Part shown: positions 37,846 through 47,676 of the stretch, piece after piece | Position numbering within the stretch: the stretch's first letter is position 1 | How the letters are laid out: each line of letters starts with the position of its first letter | NCBI GenBank assembly: GCA_947475845.1 | Contig: CANJMO010000006.1 | Span: 23,368 to 87,367, forward strand | Direction of reading: 5' to 3' | Length of the DNA stretch: 64,000 bases | From: Caulobacteraceae bacterium | GTDB taxonomy: Bacteria > Pseudomonadota > Alphaproteobacteria > Caulobacterales > Caulobacteraceae | The notes under the pieces: generated by a model | Database searches by the model: none | What the model was told of the DNA's origin: nothing | What the model saw: the letters and a program-made list of their open reading frames with translations, nothing else | Translations under genes and position numbers: made by a program

Positions 37846-39659
37846 GCGACCCGTCCATCCCGGTCCTGGCCATCGACGACCTCAAGGTCCGCTTCAGCAC
37901 CCCCGACGGCTTGATCGAGGCGGTGCGCGGCGTGTCGCTGGTCGTCCAGCGCGGCGAATGCCTGGGCGTGGTCGGCGAGAGCGGTTCGGGCAAGAGCCAG
38001 ACCTTCATGGCGGTGATGGGCCTGCTGGCCCAGAACGGCGTCGCCACCGGCTCGGCCCGCTTTCAGGGCCGCGAACTGCTCGGTCTGAAATCCGACGCGC
38101 TCAACACAGTGCGCGGTTCCAAGATGGCGATGATCTTCCAGGATCCGCTGACCGCCCTGACCCCGCATGTGAAGATCGGCGAGCAGATCGCCGAGCCCCT
38201 GCGCCGGCATCTGAAGCTGTCGCACGACGAGGCGCGCAAGCTGGCGCGCGAATGGCTGTCGCGGGTGCGCATCCCCGACGCCGCCCGGCGCCTCGATCAG
38301 TACCCGCATGAGCTCAGCGGCGGCATGCGCCAGCGGGTGATGATCGCCGCCGCCATGGCCCCCGGCCCCCAGCTGCTGATCGCCGACGAGCCGACCACTG
38401 CCCTGGACGTCACCGTCCAGGCCGAAATCCTCGACCTGATGGACGAGCTGAAGCGTGAAACCGGCGCCGCCATGGTCCTGATCACCCACGACATGGGCGT
38501 GATCGCGCGCCTGGCCGACCGGGTCTGCGTGATGAAGAACGGCGCCTATGTCGAGGAAGGCTCCGCCGCCCATATCTTCGCCGCCCCCGACGCGCCCTAT
38601 ACCCGCGCCTTGCTGGAGGCGATCCCGCGCCTGGACCGGCTCGATCGGGGCGGCCGCCCGACCCTGGACCCGGTAGCGGCGGATTCTCCGGTGATCGTCG
38701 AGGCCAAAGACGTCAAGGTGTGGTTCCCGGTCCCCGGCGCCGGTTTCCTGGCCAAGCCGCGCCAGCTTCGCGCCGTCGACGGCGTCGATATCACTCTGCG
38801 CCGGGGCGAGACCCTGGGCGTGGTCGGCGAAAGCGGATCGGGCAAATCGACCCTGGCCCGCGCCGTGCTCAACCTGATCGCGCCGTCGGCCGGCGCGGTG
38901 ACCATCCTCGGCCGCGACATCACCCGCGCCCAGGGCGAGGACCTGCGCAAGGCGCGCAAGGACCTGCAGATCGTGTTCCAGGACCCCCTGGCCAGCCTCG
39001 ATCCGCGCATGACCGTGGGCGACTCCATCGCCGAGCCGCTGCAGGTGCACCACCCGGCCCTGAGCCGCGTCGAACGCGAGGAGATGGCGCGGCGGATGAT
39101 GGCCGAGGTCGAGCTCGATCCGGCCCTGATCAACCGCTATCCGCACGAGCTTTCAGGCGGCCAGAACCAACGCGTCGGCATCGCCCGGGCCATGATCCTG
39201 AACCCGGCCCTGGTGATCTGCGACGAGGCGGTGTCGGCGCTCGACGTCTCGGTCCGCGCCCAGATCATCGACCTGCTGATCGGCCTGCAGAAGCGCTTGG
39301 GCATGGCCATGCTGTTCATCAGCCACGACCTGGCGGTGGTGCGCGAGATCAGTCACCGGGTGATGGTGCTCTACCTCGGCCGGGTGATGGAGCAGGCGAC
39401 CCGCGAGCAAATCTATAACGCCCCGCGCCACCCCTACACCAAGGCCCTGCTGTCAGCGGCTTTGATCCCCGACCCGGCGATTGAGAAGACGCGCAAGCGG
39501 ATCAAGCTGGTCGGCGAACCGCCCAGCCCGCTGGATCCCAGGAGCGCCTTCCGCTTCCTGCCGTCGCGGGCCCCGGTGGACGTCAACGCGCCGTTCGCCG
39601 TTCCCGAACTTAGGGAAATCGAGCCCGGGCACTTCGTTGCGGAGTTCGAGGAGGCCTAG
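37842..39659 (+). CDS. Double-ATPase peptide ABC transporter protein (YejF-like)
   Basis: 605 residues with two complete ABC ATPase halves. First half: [11 protein letters not shown] (Walker A), [12 protein letters not shown] (signature), [13 protein letters not shown] (Walker B). Second half: [38 protein letters not shown]. The C-terminal extension ([16 protein letters not shown]) is the oligopeptide-ATPase tail. This is the fused DppD-DppF/YejF arrangement that powers uptake of di- or oligopeptides or microcin-C-like compounds. No permease or binding protein lies nearby, so the partners must be elsewhere. Overlaps the hydrolase by ATGA and converges on the receiver gene with overlapping stops. 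Confidence 0.93.
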   Translation: MSDPSIPVLAIDDLKVRFSTPDGLIEAVRGVSLVVQRGECLGVVGESGSGKSQTFMAVMGLLAQNGVATGSARFQGRELLGLKSDALNTVRGSKMAMIFQDPLTALTPHVKIGEQIAEPLRRHLKLSHDEARKLAREWLSRVRIPDAARRLDQYPHELSGGMRQRVMIAAAMAPGPQLLIADEPTTALDVTVQAEILDLMDELKRETGAAMVLITHDMGVIARLADRVCVMKNGAYVEEGSAAHIFAAPDAPYTRALLEAIPRLDRLDRGGRPTLDPVAADSPVIVEAKDVKVWFPVPGAGFLAKPRQLRAVDGVDITLRRGETLGVVGESGSGKSTLARAVLNLIAPSAGAVTILGRDITRAQGEDLRKARKDLQIVFQDPLASLDPRMTVGDSIAEPLQVHHPALSRVEREEMARRMMAEVELDPALINRYPHELSGGQNQRVGIARAMILNPALVICDEAVSALDVSVRAQIIDLLIGLQKRLGMAMLFISHDLAVVREISHRVMVLYLGRVMEQATREQIYNAPRHPYTKALLSAALIPDPAIEKTRKRIKLVGEPPSPLDPRSAFRFLPSRAPVDVNAPFAVPELREIEPGHFVAEFEEA

Positions 39660-40132
39660 GACCGGCGCCGGTCCTTGCCGTCTTCGTATCCGGCGGCGTT
39701 GAAGCGGCGGCGGTCAGGCCCGACGTAGTCGCCGGATGCGATCCAATCTCGCGCCTCACCCGACACCGCGTTGATGCGTTTCAGGAGGTCGCCCATGGTG
39801 AAGGGCCGGCGCAGCAGTTCGTGCACCCCGGCGTCACGGGCCCCATGCACCATCGAGGCGGTGATCTCGGCCGAGGCGACGATCACCGGGACCGCCCGGC
39901 AGGTCAGATCGCTGCGGCGCAGCTCGCGGCAGAAGGCGAGGCCGTCGAAGGTCGGGGCCTTGGCTTCCAGGAAGATGGCCTGTGGATCGTCGCGCTTAGC
40001 CAGAGCCCAGGCGCGCGGCGCGTCGTTGGCCACGGCGATGCGATAGCCGGGGCGCAGGCTTTTTATGAAATCCGCCAGCATCTTGGCGTTGGCGGTGTTG
40101 GGATCGACCACCAACACCCTGTCGATCTTCAA
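39656..40132 (-). CDS. Degenerate response-regulator receiver protein
   Basis: About 158 residues (TTG start at 40132 with GGAG upstream; an alternative TTG at 40183 has none). It is a single receiver domain starting [17 protein letters not shown], with no output domain. The phospho-acceptor site reads [13 protein letters not shown], so glutamate replaces the aspartate. The conserved lysine is arginine ([12 protein letters not shown]), and the N-terminal acidic pair is reduced to one aspartate. It probably cannot be phosphorylated normally and may mimic the active state. The tail has VGPDRRRF and KDRRRS, motifs common on small alphaproteobacterial receivers. Convergent with the ABC gene by overlapping stops. 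Confidence 0.82.
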   Translation of the reverse strand: MKIDRVLVVDPNTANAKMLADFIKSLRPGYRIAVANDAPRAWALAKRDDPQAIFLEAKAPTFDGLAFCRELRRSDLTCRAVPVIVASAEITASMVHGARDAGVHELLRRPFTMGDLLKRINAVSGEARDWIASGDYVGPDRRRFNAAGYEDGKDRRRS

Positions 40133-40197
40133 CCTAAGGCTCCGTGCGCGCGCCCCCTGCGCGTTCGGTTGAACCGCCGACAACGCTCAAGGTTGCA

Positions 40198-41625
40198 TCA
40201 CGCCGTCTTGGGCTTGTGTCCGCTGATCTCGGATCCGGCGTCCTTGTCCAGGCTCGCGTAGGAAAATACCGCCAGGGCGCTGAGGGCCCCGGCCAACACC
40301 AGGGCGACGCGAAAGTCGAACACCTCCAGGCGCGGAGCGTGGCGCAGCACCTCGCTGAAGTTGAGCATCAGGGCTCCCACCGCCACCCCCATGCCCATGC
40401 CCAGCTGCAGGGTCAGGGCGGACACCACCGCGGCGGTGTTGCGTTGGGCCGGGCTGACGTCGGCGAAGGTGATCATGGTCAGGCAGGTGAACTGCATCGA
40501 GCGGCTGGCCCCCGCCATCGCCAGGATCGCGCCCGTGATCAGCAGCGGCTGGTGCGGGGCGATCAGGGCGCAGGCGGCGATGGCCGCCGCCGCGATCAGG
40601 CCGTTGATCACCAGGACGTTGCGCAGGCCCCACTGCTGGATGATGCGGTTGGTGATGGTCTTCATCAGCAGGTTGGCGGCCATGTAGATCAGCAGCAGGA
40701 AGCCCGACTGCACCGGCGACAGTCCGAAACCGAGCTGGAACATCAGGGGCAGCAGGAATGGCGTGGCGCTGATCGCCGCGCGGGAAATCGTCCCGCCGGA
40801 AATGCAGCTGACGAAGAACGATTTCAGCTTGAGGGCGTCGAGCCGCAGCAGGGGATGGGGCGCCTTGCGCACATGGCGGATGGCGGCGAAACCCACCGCT
40901 ACGGCCGCCAGCAACAGGGCGGCGCCGACCGGCAGGCTGGTATCCTGGCGCTGACCGATCACATCCAGGCCATAGGTCAGGCAGCCGAGCGCCACCGCCA
41001 TCAGGATGAAGCCGAGGGTGTCGAACGGCGTGCGCTCCTCGGTCTTCTGGTTGGGGATGAAAGCCAGGACCAGGGCCATGCCCAGCAGCCCCACCGGCAG
41101 GTTGACGTAGAAAATCCAGCGCCAGTTGGCGGCGCTGGTGATGAAGCCGCCCAGCGGCGGGCCCAGCACGGGCGCGAACAGGGCCGGCCAGACCAGGGTC
41201 GACAGGGCCCGCAGCAGATCCTTTTTCTCGGCGTTGCGCAGCACCACCAGCCGTCCGACCGGCGACATCATCGCCGCCGCTGCCCCCTGCAGGATGCGGG
41301 CGCCGATGAAGGTCGTGAAATCCGGGGCCAGGCCGCACAGCATCGAGGCGATGGTGAAGGCCCCGATGGCGGCGCAGAACAGGTTGCGCGGCCCGACCCG
41401 GTCGGCCAGCCACCCGGACGCCGGGATGCAGGCGGCCACTGCCAGCACATAGGCCGTGACCCCTAGGCTCATGCGGGTCGGCGTGATGGCGAAGGTCTGG
41501 GCCATGGTCGGCAGAGCCGTGACGATGATGGTCGCGTCCAGGTTCTCCATGAAGTAGGCGCAGGCCACGATCAGGGCGATCACCATGGATCGCCCGCCCA
41601 CCCATTCCACGAACTTGTTCGACAC
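40198..41625 (-). CDS. DHA2-family MFS drug/H+ antiporter
   Basis: 475 residues and about 14 predicted membrane helices, as in EmrB/QacA exporters. ENLDATIIVTALPTMAQTF (motif D1-like, helix 1), LADRVGPRNLFCAAI (motif A), and PPLGGFITSAANWRWIFYVNLPVG (motif C, GPxxGG; given here as PPLGGFI and WRWIFYVNLP) identify the family. GTG at 41625 is preferred because AGGAG lies 9 bases upstream; the TTG at 41634 directly abuts that site. Exports drugs or metabolites with proton exchange. No regulator gene lies beside it. Confidence 0.92.
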   Translation of the reverse strand: MSNKFVEWVGGRSMVIALIVACAYFMENLDATIIVTALPTMAQTFAITPTRMSLGVTAYVLAVAACIPASGWLADRVGPRNLFCAAIGAFTIASMLCGLAPDFTTFIGARILQGAAAAMMSPVGRLVVLRNAEKKDLLRALSTLVWPALFAPVLGPPLGGFITSAANWRWIFYVNLPVGLLGMALVLAFIPNQKTEERTPFDTLGFILMAVALGCLTYGLDVIGQRQDTSLPVGAALLLAAVAVGFAAIRHVRKAPHPLLRLDALKLKSFFVSCISGGTISRAAISATPFLLPLMFQLGFGLSPVQSGFLLLIYMAANLLMKTITNRIIQQWGLRNVLVINGLIAAAAIAACALIAPHQPLLITGAILAMAGASRSMQFTCLTMITFADVSPAQRNTAAVVSALTLQLGMGMGVAVGALMLNFSEVLRHAPRLEVFDFRVALVLAGALSALAVFSYASLDKDAGSEISGHKPKTA

Positions 41626-41717
41626 AGTCGCCAACTCCTATGCGGCGCGCTGCACCGCGAGATTGCTCTACAGCCCCGCCGCCGTTAGGTTGCGCGACTT
41701 TTTCCCGGCTTTACCCC

Positions 41718-42920
41718 ATGACCCTGACCTTCGACAGCATCAAAGCCGCCGCCGAGCGGCTGCACGGCCACATCGAGCGCACCCCCATGCGCCGTTCGCG
41801 GACCCTGTCTGAGATTACCGGGGCCGACGTGTGGGTGAAGTTCGAGAACCTGCAGTTCACCGCCGCCTACAAGGAGCGCGGCGCGCTCAACAAGCTGCTG
41901 CAGCTCGACGCGGATGAGCGCAGACGGGGCGTGATCGCCGCGTCCGCCGGCAACCATGCGCAGGGCCTGGCCTATCACGGCGCGCGCCTCGGCATTCCCG
42001 TCACCATCGTCATGCCCAAGACCACCCCCTTCGTGAAGGTGGAGCAGACCCGCGGTCACGGCGCCAACGTCCTGATCGAGGGCGAGACCTATGACGACGC
42101 CTCTGTCTTCGCCGTGACCCTGGGCCAGGACCGCGGCCTGGTTTTCGTGCACCCGTTCAACGATCTGGACGTGATCGCCGGCCAGGGCACCATCGCCCTG
42201 GAGATGTTCGAGGATGCGCCCGATCTGGAAATCCTGCCGGTGCCGATCGGCGGCGGCGGCCTGATCTCCGGTGTGGCGACGGCGGCCAAGGCGATCAAGC
42301 CGGACGTCAGGATCGTCGGCCTGGAGCCGGCCATGTACCCCTCGTTCAGCGGGCGCATGAGCAACCTGCCGTTCAAGGCCGGGGGGCAGACCATCGCCGA
42401 GGGTATCGCCGTCAAGCAGGTCGGCGACCTGACGTACGCGATCGCCCGCCCCCTGATCGACGAGGTGTTGCTGATCGAGGAGCCCGACTTCGAACGGGCC
42501 GTGGCGCTGTACGCCAACGTCGAGAAGACCATCGCCGAGGGCGCCGGAGCCGGCTCGCTGGCCGCCCTGCTGGCCTATCCAGAGCTGTTCCGCGGCAAGA
42601 GCTGCGGCCTGATCCTGACCGGCGGCAACATCGATACCCGCCTGCTGGCCTCGGTGCTGACCCGCGAACTGGTGCGCGCCCAGCGCATCGTCTCCTTGCG
42701 CATCGTCGGCGACGACCGGCCGGGCCTACTGTCCACCGTGGCACAGACCATCGGCTCGCACGGGGCGAACATCATTGAGGTGGCGCACAACCGCCTGGCC
42801 CTTGACGTCCCGGCCAAGGGCGCGGAGTTCGATATCATGATCGAAACTCGCGACGCCCGGCACACTCAGGAAATCATCGACGCCCTGAGCCAGGCGGGCT
42901 ATCCGCCCCGGACTGTCTAG
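41718..42920 (+). CDS. ilvA: Threonine dehydratase (ACT-domain form)
   Basis: 400 residues. PLP enzyme that deaminates threonine (and serine) to 2-oxobutyrate for isoleucine synthesis. FTAAYKERGALNKL carries the PLP lysine, SAGNHAQGLAY and PIGGGGLISGV bind PLP phosphate, and TGGNID is near the end of the catalytic domain. The last 75 residues (VSLRIVGDDRPGLLSTVAQTI) form one ACT regulatory domain. Length and single ACT domain resemble the TdcB/short IlvA group, so the symbol is tentative. The start at 41718 matches family N-termini. Confidence 0.9.
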   Translation: MTLTFDSIKAAAERLHGHIERTPMRRSRTLSEITGADVWVKFENLQFTAAYKERGALNKLLQLDADERRRGVIAASAGNHAQGLAYHGARLGIPVTIVMPKTTPFVKVEQTRGHGANVLIEGETYDDASVFAVTLGQDRGLVFVHPFNDLDVIAGQGTIALEMFEDAPDLEILPVPIGGGGLISGVATAAKAIKPDVRIVGLEPAMYPSFSGRMSNLPFKAGGQTIAEGIAVKQVGDLTYAIARPLIDEVLLIEEPDFERAVALYANVEKTIAEGAGAGSLAALLAYPELFRGKSCGLILTGGNIDTRLLASVLTRELVRAQRIVSLRIVGDDRPGLLSTVAQTIGSHGANIIEVAHNRLALDVPAKGAEFDIMIETRDARHTQEIIDALSQAGYPPRTV

Positions 42921-42986
42921 GACTCACCGTCTAAAATCCCATTGTCTAAAAAAGACCGCAGACCCGATCCAAGAAGGCCCGTGCCT

Positions 42987-43472
42987 ATGATCCGCCGCCT
43001 CGCCCTCGCCCTGACTGCCGTTCTCGCCCTGGGCGCCTGCCACGATCCGGGCAAGGCCGCCGAGAAGCCTGCCGCCGACACCGGCGCCAATGCCGCCTTC
43101 CTGGCCAACAACGCCAAGCAGCCGGGCGTGGTCACCCTGCCCGACGGGCTGCAGTACAAGATCGTCACCTCCGGCCCCGCCACGGGCGTCCCGCCCAAGG
43201 AAGTCGACGAGGTCAAGGTCAACTACGAGGGCAAGCTGCTGGATGGCACGGTGTTCGACTCGTCGTTCGCCCGCGGCCAGCCCGCCGCCTTCCCGCTGGA
43301 AGGCCTGGTCCCGGCTTGGGTCAAGGCCTTGCAGCTGATGCGTCCCGGTGACGAATGGACCCTGTGGGTGCCGCCGGCGATGGGCTACGGCGACGAGGCC
43401 AAGGGTCCGATCCCGGCCAACAGCATCATGGTCTTCCGCATCCAGCTGCTGGACGTGCGCCGGGCTCAATAG
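42987..43472 (+). CDS. FKBP-type peptidyl-prolyl isomerase lipoprotein
   Basis: 161 residues. A lipoprotein signal peptide (MIRRLALALTAVLALGAC, lipobox LGAC) suggests membrane attachment in the periplasm. The FKBP domain contains VNYEGKLLDGTVFDSS, FPLEGLVPAWVKALQLM, and PPAMGYGDEAKG with PANSIMVFRIQLLDV at the end. AAGAAGG ten bases before the ATG supports this start over an upstream frame. Helps fold secreted proteins. Confidence 0.93.
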   Translation: MIRRLALALTAVLALGACHDPGKAAEKPAADTGANAAFLANNAKQPGVVTLPDGLQYKIVTSGPATGVPPKEVDEVKVNYEGKLLDGTVFDSSFARGQPAAFPLEGLVPAWVKALQLMRPGDEWTLWVPPAMGYGDEAKGPIPANSIMVFRIQLLDVRRAQ

Positions 43473-43576
43473 GCGAACGCGCTTAAGCAGCGAAGCCGTA
43501 GCGCAAAACAAGCGAAAAGCGGCCCGGAATCCGGGTCGCCCTTCCCGTCCATATGCGGCCTGGTTTAGGTTGTCGC

Positions 43577-44749
43577 ATGGTCGACACCGAAGCCCTCGCC
43601 GCGCGCAGCATCGACATCCTCGCCCGCCTGGTGGCGTTCGACACCACCTCGCGCGGCTCCAACCTCGCCCTGATCGAATATGTCGAGGCCGAACTGGCGA
43701 AGCTCGGCGTGACCGGCCGGCGCGTGCCCAATGAGCACGGCGACAAGACCAATCTGTTCGCCACCATCGGCCCCAATGTGGAGGGCGGCGTCGTCCTGTC
43801 CGGCCACACCGACGTGGTGCCGGTGGACGGCCAGCCGTGGACCTCCGATCCCTGGACCCTGACCCGCAAGGGCGAGCGCCTGTACGGCCGCGGAACCTGC
43901 GACATGAAGGGGTTCCTGGCCCTGGCCCTGGCCGCCGCGCCGGAACTGGCCAAGACGTCGCTGAACCGCCCCGTGCACCTGGCCTTCTCCTACGACGAGG
44001 AGGTTGGCTGTCTCGGCGCCCCTTCGATGATCGCGGTCATCGCCCGCGAGCTGCCCCGCCCCGCCGCCGTCATCGTCGGCGAACCGACCTCGATGCAGGC
44101 GGTTCGCGGACACAAAGGCATCGCGGCCTTCAAGGTCACCGTCAGCGGCCGCGAGGCCCACTCCAGCCTGACTCATCTGGGGGTCTCGGCCGTGATGGCG
44201 GCGGTCAAGCTGATGGGCCTGCTGACCGAGCTGTCGGAAAAGCTTGAGCGCGACAGCGACCCGGCCTCGCCGTTCACCCCCAAGGGCGCGACCCTCACCA
44301 TCGGCCAGGTCAACGGCGGCACGGCTGTCAACATCCTGGCGCGCGAGTGCGTGTTCTGGTTCGACCTGCGTACCCCGCCGGGCATGGACCCGCTAGCGAT
44401 CTTGGCGCCGTTCATGGACGCGGCGCGGGTCATGGACGGCGAACTTAAGGCTCGAGCGGAGGAGGCTGGGGTGCGCGTCGAGAACCGCTCGATCACCCCG
44501 CCCCTCGCGCCCGAGGCCGACGGCGCCGCCGAACAGATCGCGCGGCTGCTGGCCGGGGACAACGGGCCCGCCCGGGTGGTCTCCTATGCGGCCGAGGCCG
44601 GCCAGTTCCAGGGCGCGGGTTTCTCGACCGTGATCTGCGGTCCCGGTTCGATCGACCAGGCGCACCAGCCCGACGAATATGTCGACATCGTCCAGATGGA
44701 GCGCGGCGCCCAGTTCATGGGCCGGCTGATCGAAATGCTCAGCGTCTGA
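43577..44749 (+). CDS. argE: Acetylornithine deacetylase (M20 family)
   Basis: 390 residues. Removes acetyl from N-acetylornithine in arginine synthesis. LSGHTDVVPVDGQPW carries the first zinc histidine and acid, YGRGTCDMKGFLAL the bridging aspartate, and SYDEEVGCLGA the catalytic glutamate pair. Length is normal. Its stop lies 12 bp from the convergent GT2 gene. Close relatives such as succinyl-diaminopimelate desuccinylase cannot be fully excluded by eye. Confidence 0.9.
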   Translation: MVDTEALAARSIDILARLVAFDTTSRGSNLALIEYVEAELAKLGVTGRRVPNEHGDKTNLFATIGPNVEGGVVLSGHTDVVPVDGQPWTSDPWTLTRKGERLYGRGTCDMKGFLALALAAAPELAKTSLNRPVHLAFSYDEEVGCLGAPSMIAVIARELPRPAAVIVGEPTSMQAVRGHKGIAAFKVTVSGREAHSSLTHLGVSAVMAAVKLMGLLTELSEKLERDSDPASPFTPKGATLTIGQVNGGTAVNILARECVFWFDLRTPPGMDPLAILAPFMDAARVMDGELKARAEEAGVRVENRSITPPLAPEADGAAEQIARLLAGDNGPARVVSYAAEAGQFQGAGFSTVICGPGSIDQAHQPDEYVDIVQMERGAQFMGRLIEMLSV

Positions 44750-44761
44750 TCTGCCCGTGTA

Positions 44762-45787
44762 TCACCGCGCGATACGCGGTTTCAGGCGGCCCTTACGGCT
44801 CAAGACATCCAACGGGTTCCAAGTCATCATGCCGGCGATGGCCAGGGACGAAGCCCTGCGCCGGGCCTGGACCCGTCGCCGTTCGCGCCAGATAGCGGGC
44901 AGGCCCTGCAGCGCCGCCTCGACCCCGCGCTCCACCGGATCGGCATGGCCGCGCAGCGTCGCCCTCAGCCACACGGCCAAGGTCGCCGTGCCGTGGAATG
45001 GCAAGGTCAGCAGCAGCAACGGCAGCGGGGTGCATTTGAAATAGACCCAAAGCCGGTTTCGCACCCCGTGGAACACCGAGAAATCCGAGCGCCGTCCGCC
45101 GGTGGAGACCGAGCCCTCGTGCAGGACCACCGCGTCTCCGGCCAGCAGCACCGGCTCGCCGATGAGGCGCAGGCGATAGCCGAGGTCAACGTCCTCGCAG
45201 TAGCAGAAGAAGCTCTCGTCGAAGCCGCCGAGTTCGAGGAACAGGGCGCGGTCGATCATCATCGCCGCGCCGCAGGGCGAAAACACCTCGCACGGGCCGA
45301 TCGCCCCCGGATCGGGCGCGCCGTAGCCGCCGCGGAAGGGAAAGCCGATCGCCGCCATGGCGTCGCCGAGACCGTCGAGCCTTGCAGGCTCGGCCGCCAT
45401 CCTCTGGCAGGCGGTGAAGCAACGCACCTCTGGAAAAGCCTTGGCCGCCGCCAGCATGCGCTCCAGCCAGTCCGGTTCGGCATAGGCGTCGGGATTGAGC
45501 AGGACCAGCCAGCGCCTCCTCGCCTGCTCCGCCGCCCGGTTGTTGCCCGCCGCGAACCCCACATTGGCGCCGTTGTCGATCAGCCTGATGCCCGGATCGG
45601 CCGCGGCCGCGGCCTGCGGCGCGCCATCCGAAGAGCCGTTATCGGCGACGATGGTCTCGAAACCCTGAGCGCTCTGGGCCTTCAGCGCCGCCAGGCAGCG
45701 CCCAAGCGTTCCGGCGCTCTGATAGGTCAGCACGACGACGCTGACGTCCGCCGCCTCAGTCCCGCCGATCGCAGTCTTGTTGGCCAT
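44762..45787 (-). CDS. GT2 glycosyltransferase (rhamnosyltransferase-like)
   Basis: 341 residues. SVVVLTYQSAGTLGRCL, then ADNGSSDG, then NVGFAAGNNRAAE, then LLNPDAYAEP, and FDESFFCYCEDVDLGYR mark the WbbL/RfbF group of GT2 enzymes. A C-terminal hydrophobic stretch (FKCTPLPLLLLTLPFHGTATL) may touch the membrane. ATG 45787 is used because similarity begins after it. It is divergent from the GT4 gene at 45862, opening the second glycan island. Likely transfers a deoxysugar such as rhamnose; donor is inferred. Confidence 0.88.
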   Translation of the reverse strand: MANKTAIGGTEAADVSVVVLTYQSAGTLGRCLAALKAQSAQGFETIVADNGSSDGAPQAAAAADPGIRLIDNGANVGFAAGNNRAAEQARRRWLVLLNPDAYAEPDWLERMLAAAKAFPEVRCFTACQRMAAEPARLDGLGDAMAAIGFPFRGGYGAPDPGAIGPCEVFSPCGAAMMIDRALFLELGGFDESFFCYCEDVDLGYRLRLIGEPVLLAGDAVVLHEGSVSTGGRRSDFSVFHGVRNRLWVYFKCTPLPLLLLTLPFHGTATLAVWLRATLRGHADPVERGVEAALQGLPAIWRERRRVQARRRASSLAIAGMMTWNPLDVLSRKGRLKPRIAR

Positions 45788-45861
45788 GTGCGCGAGTGGA
45801 TACCGATTCACCGCGAAACCCACTAGAGGGGAGATGTGATGGACCGACCCGTGAGCCCTCG

Positions 45862-47115
45862 ATGAGCCTTCTCACCGGCCTGCGCCGGCTGAGCCGCGCC
45901 TTGCCGCTCCCGCCGCGCCTGCTGCACCGTCTGCGCCGCGCAGCCGGGGTCGGTTTCCAGATCAGCGCCTATCTGCGCCACGGCATGGGCCGCAAGCCCG
46001 CCCGCCCCACTCCGGGTCCGGTCTGCGTGGTCGGTTTCCACGGCTCTGTTCTCGGCATCGGCGAGGCGGCCCGCGCCTTCTCCGCCGCCCTGCGCGCCGC
46101 CGGGGCCGAGGTGATCGACTGGGACATCAGCGCCCTGTTCGGCCACGACGTGCGGCTGGACGGCGGCTGGTCGGTCACCCCGCCACCGTCGGCCGCCGCC
46201 TTCGCCATCCACCTCAACCCGCGCGAACTGGTGCAGCTGATGGCCATGACCGGCGGCGTCCCGTTCAAGGGCAGCTTCTGCGTCGGCTGCTGGGCATGGG
46301 AACTAGAGGAGATCCCCAAAAGCTGGCGCGCCGCCTTCCGCTATGTCGATGAAGCCTGGACCCCGAGCCGGTTCGTCGCCCTGGCCGTCTCAGGCCGCGC
46401 CCCCGCCGGCCTTCCGGTCCGTGTCCTGCCCCATCCGCTGCCGCCGACTACGGCAGAGCGCGACCGCGCCGCTTTCGGCATCCCCGAGGACGCCGTCGCG
46501 GTGTTGACCGCCTTCGACATCAAGTCCGGCTTCACCCGCAAGAATCCGATCGGCGCCGTACGCGCCTTCCGCGCCGCTCATCGCAAAGCCCCTGGCCCGG
46601 CCCTGATGATCTGCAAGGTGGCGGGGGCCGAGGCCGCGCCGGACCTCTACGAGGAACTGAAGTCCGAGGTCGGCTACGCCGGCGACGTGGTCCTGATGGA
46701 TCAGTGGCTGACCGGGACGCAGATGGCGGCGCTCACCGCCAGCGTCGATATCGTCCTGTCGCTGCACCGTTCGGAAGGATTCGGCCTGCTGCCGGCCCAG
46801 GCCATGCTCGCCGGCAAGGCGGTGGTCGCCACCGGCTGGTCCGGCAATCTGGAGTTCATGACCGCTGACGACAGCGCCCTGGTCGACTATAGGCTGATCC
46901 CGGTCAACGACCCCCAGGGTCTCTATGGTCACGGCATCTGGGCCGATCCCGATCCCGATCAGGCGGCGAGCCTGCTCGCCGCTCTGCTGGCGGACGCGGA
47001 CAGACGTCGGGCGCTGGGCGAGCAGGCCGCGGCCCAGGTGGCGCAAAGGCTGGACCCGGTCCGGCTCGGCCGCCAAGCGCGCACTTGGTTGGGCCACGGC
47101 GATTTTGGAGCTTGA
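45862..47115 (+). CDS. GT4 glycosyltransferase
   Basis: 417 residues of GT-B fold. Donor-binding region HRSEGFGLLPAQAMLAGKAV resembles the EX7E motif, but the second glutamate is glutamine (LPAQAM). VGFHGSVLGIGEAARAF opens the N-terminal domain, and FCVGCWAWELEEIPKSW is typical of this branch. ATG 45862 is preferred over an upstream frame. The next gene starts immediately after its stop, so co-translation is likely. Probably builds a surface polysaccharide with the adjacent genes. Confidence 0.86.
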   Translation: MSLLTGLRRLSRALPLPPRLLHRLRRAAGVGFQISAYLRHGMGRKPARPTPGPVCVVGFHGSVLGIGEAARAFSAALRAAGAEVIDWDISALFGHDVRLDGGWSVTPPPSAAAFAIHLNPRELVQLMAMTGGVPFKGSFCVGCWAWELEEIPKSWRAAFRYVDEAWTPSRFVALAVSGRAPAGLPVRVLPHPLPPTTAERDRAAFGIPEDAVAVLTAFDIKSGFTRKNPIGAVRAFRAAHRKAPGPALMICKVAGAEAAPDLYEELKSEVGYAGDVVLMDQWLTGTQMAALTASVDIVLSLHRSEGFGLLPAQAMLAGKAVVATGWSGNLEFMTADDSALVDYRLIPVNDPQGLYGHGIWADPDPDQAASLLAALLADADRRRALGEQAAAQVAQRLDPVRLGRQARTWLGHGDFGA

Positions 47116-47676
47116 GTGTCTATGCAGGTCGAACGCCTCGCCATTCTCGACGTCGTGCTGCTGACGCCCAAGCGTTACGGCGACGAGCGCGGCTGGCTGT
47201 CCGAAGTCTATAGCCGCAGAGCGATGGCGCAGGCCGGCGTGCCAATGGAGTTCGTACAGGACAACCAGGCCTTCTCACCCAAGCGCGGCACCCTGCGGGG
47301 CCTGCACCTGCAGGTTCCGCCCCAGCCGATCGCCAAGCTGACGCGCTGCATCCGCGGCGCGATCTTCGACGTGGCGGTGGACCTGCGCGCCGGCTCTCCG
47401 ACCTTCGGCCGCTGGGTCGGGGCCGAGCTGACCGCCGACAACGGCGCGATGCTGCTGTCCCCGCGCGGTTTCGCCCACGCCTACTGCACCCTGACCGACA
47501 ACGTCGAGGTGCTCTACAAGCTCGACGGCTACTACGCGCCGGACTGCGAGCGCGGCCTGCGCTGGGACGATCCGGCCATCGGCATCGACTGGCCGATCTC
47601 GGCCGACCTTCTGACCATCAACGAGCGCGACCGCACCCTGCCGCTGCTGGCCGACTTCCCGCCCGTCGTTCTCTGA
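47116..47676 (+). CDS. rmlC: dTDP-4-dehydrorhamnose 3,5-epimerase-like protein
   Basis: 186 residues, a cupin. GTLRGLHLQVPPQP contains the catalytic histidine, IFDVAVDLRAGSPTFG and LSPRGFAHAYC are family signatures, and WDDPAIGIDWP is the usual end. It would act on dTDP-4-keto-6-deoxyglucose made by RmlB at 24663. Start is GTG at 47116 with GGAG 5 bases before; ATG 47122 is possible. Overlaps the following SDR by one base. It is separated from rmlA/rmlB by about 21 kb, so a substrate other than the rhamnose intermediate is possible. Confidence 0.9.
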   Translation: MSMQVERLAILDVVLLTPKRYGDERGWLSEVYSRRAMAQAGVPMEFVQDNQAFSPKRGTLRGLHLQVPPQPIAKLTRCIRGAIFDVAVDLRAGSPTFGRWVGAELTADNGAMLLSPRGFAHAYCTLTDNVEVLYKLDGYYAPDCERGLRWDDPAIGIDWPISADLLTINERDRTLPLLADFPPVVL

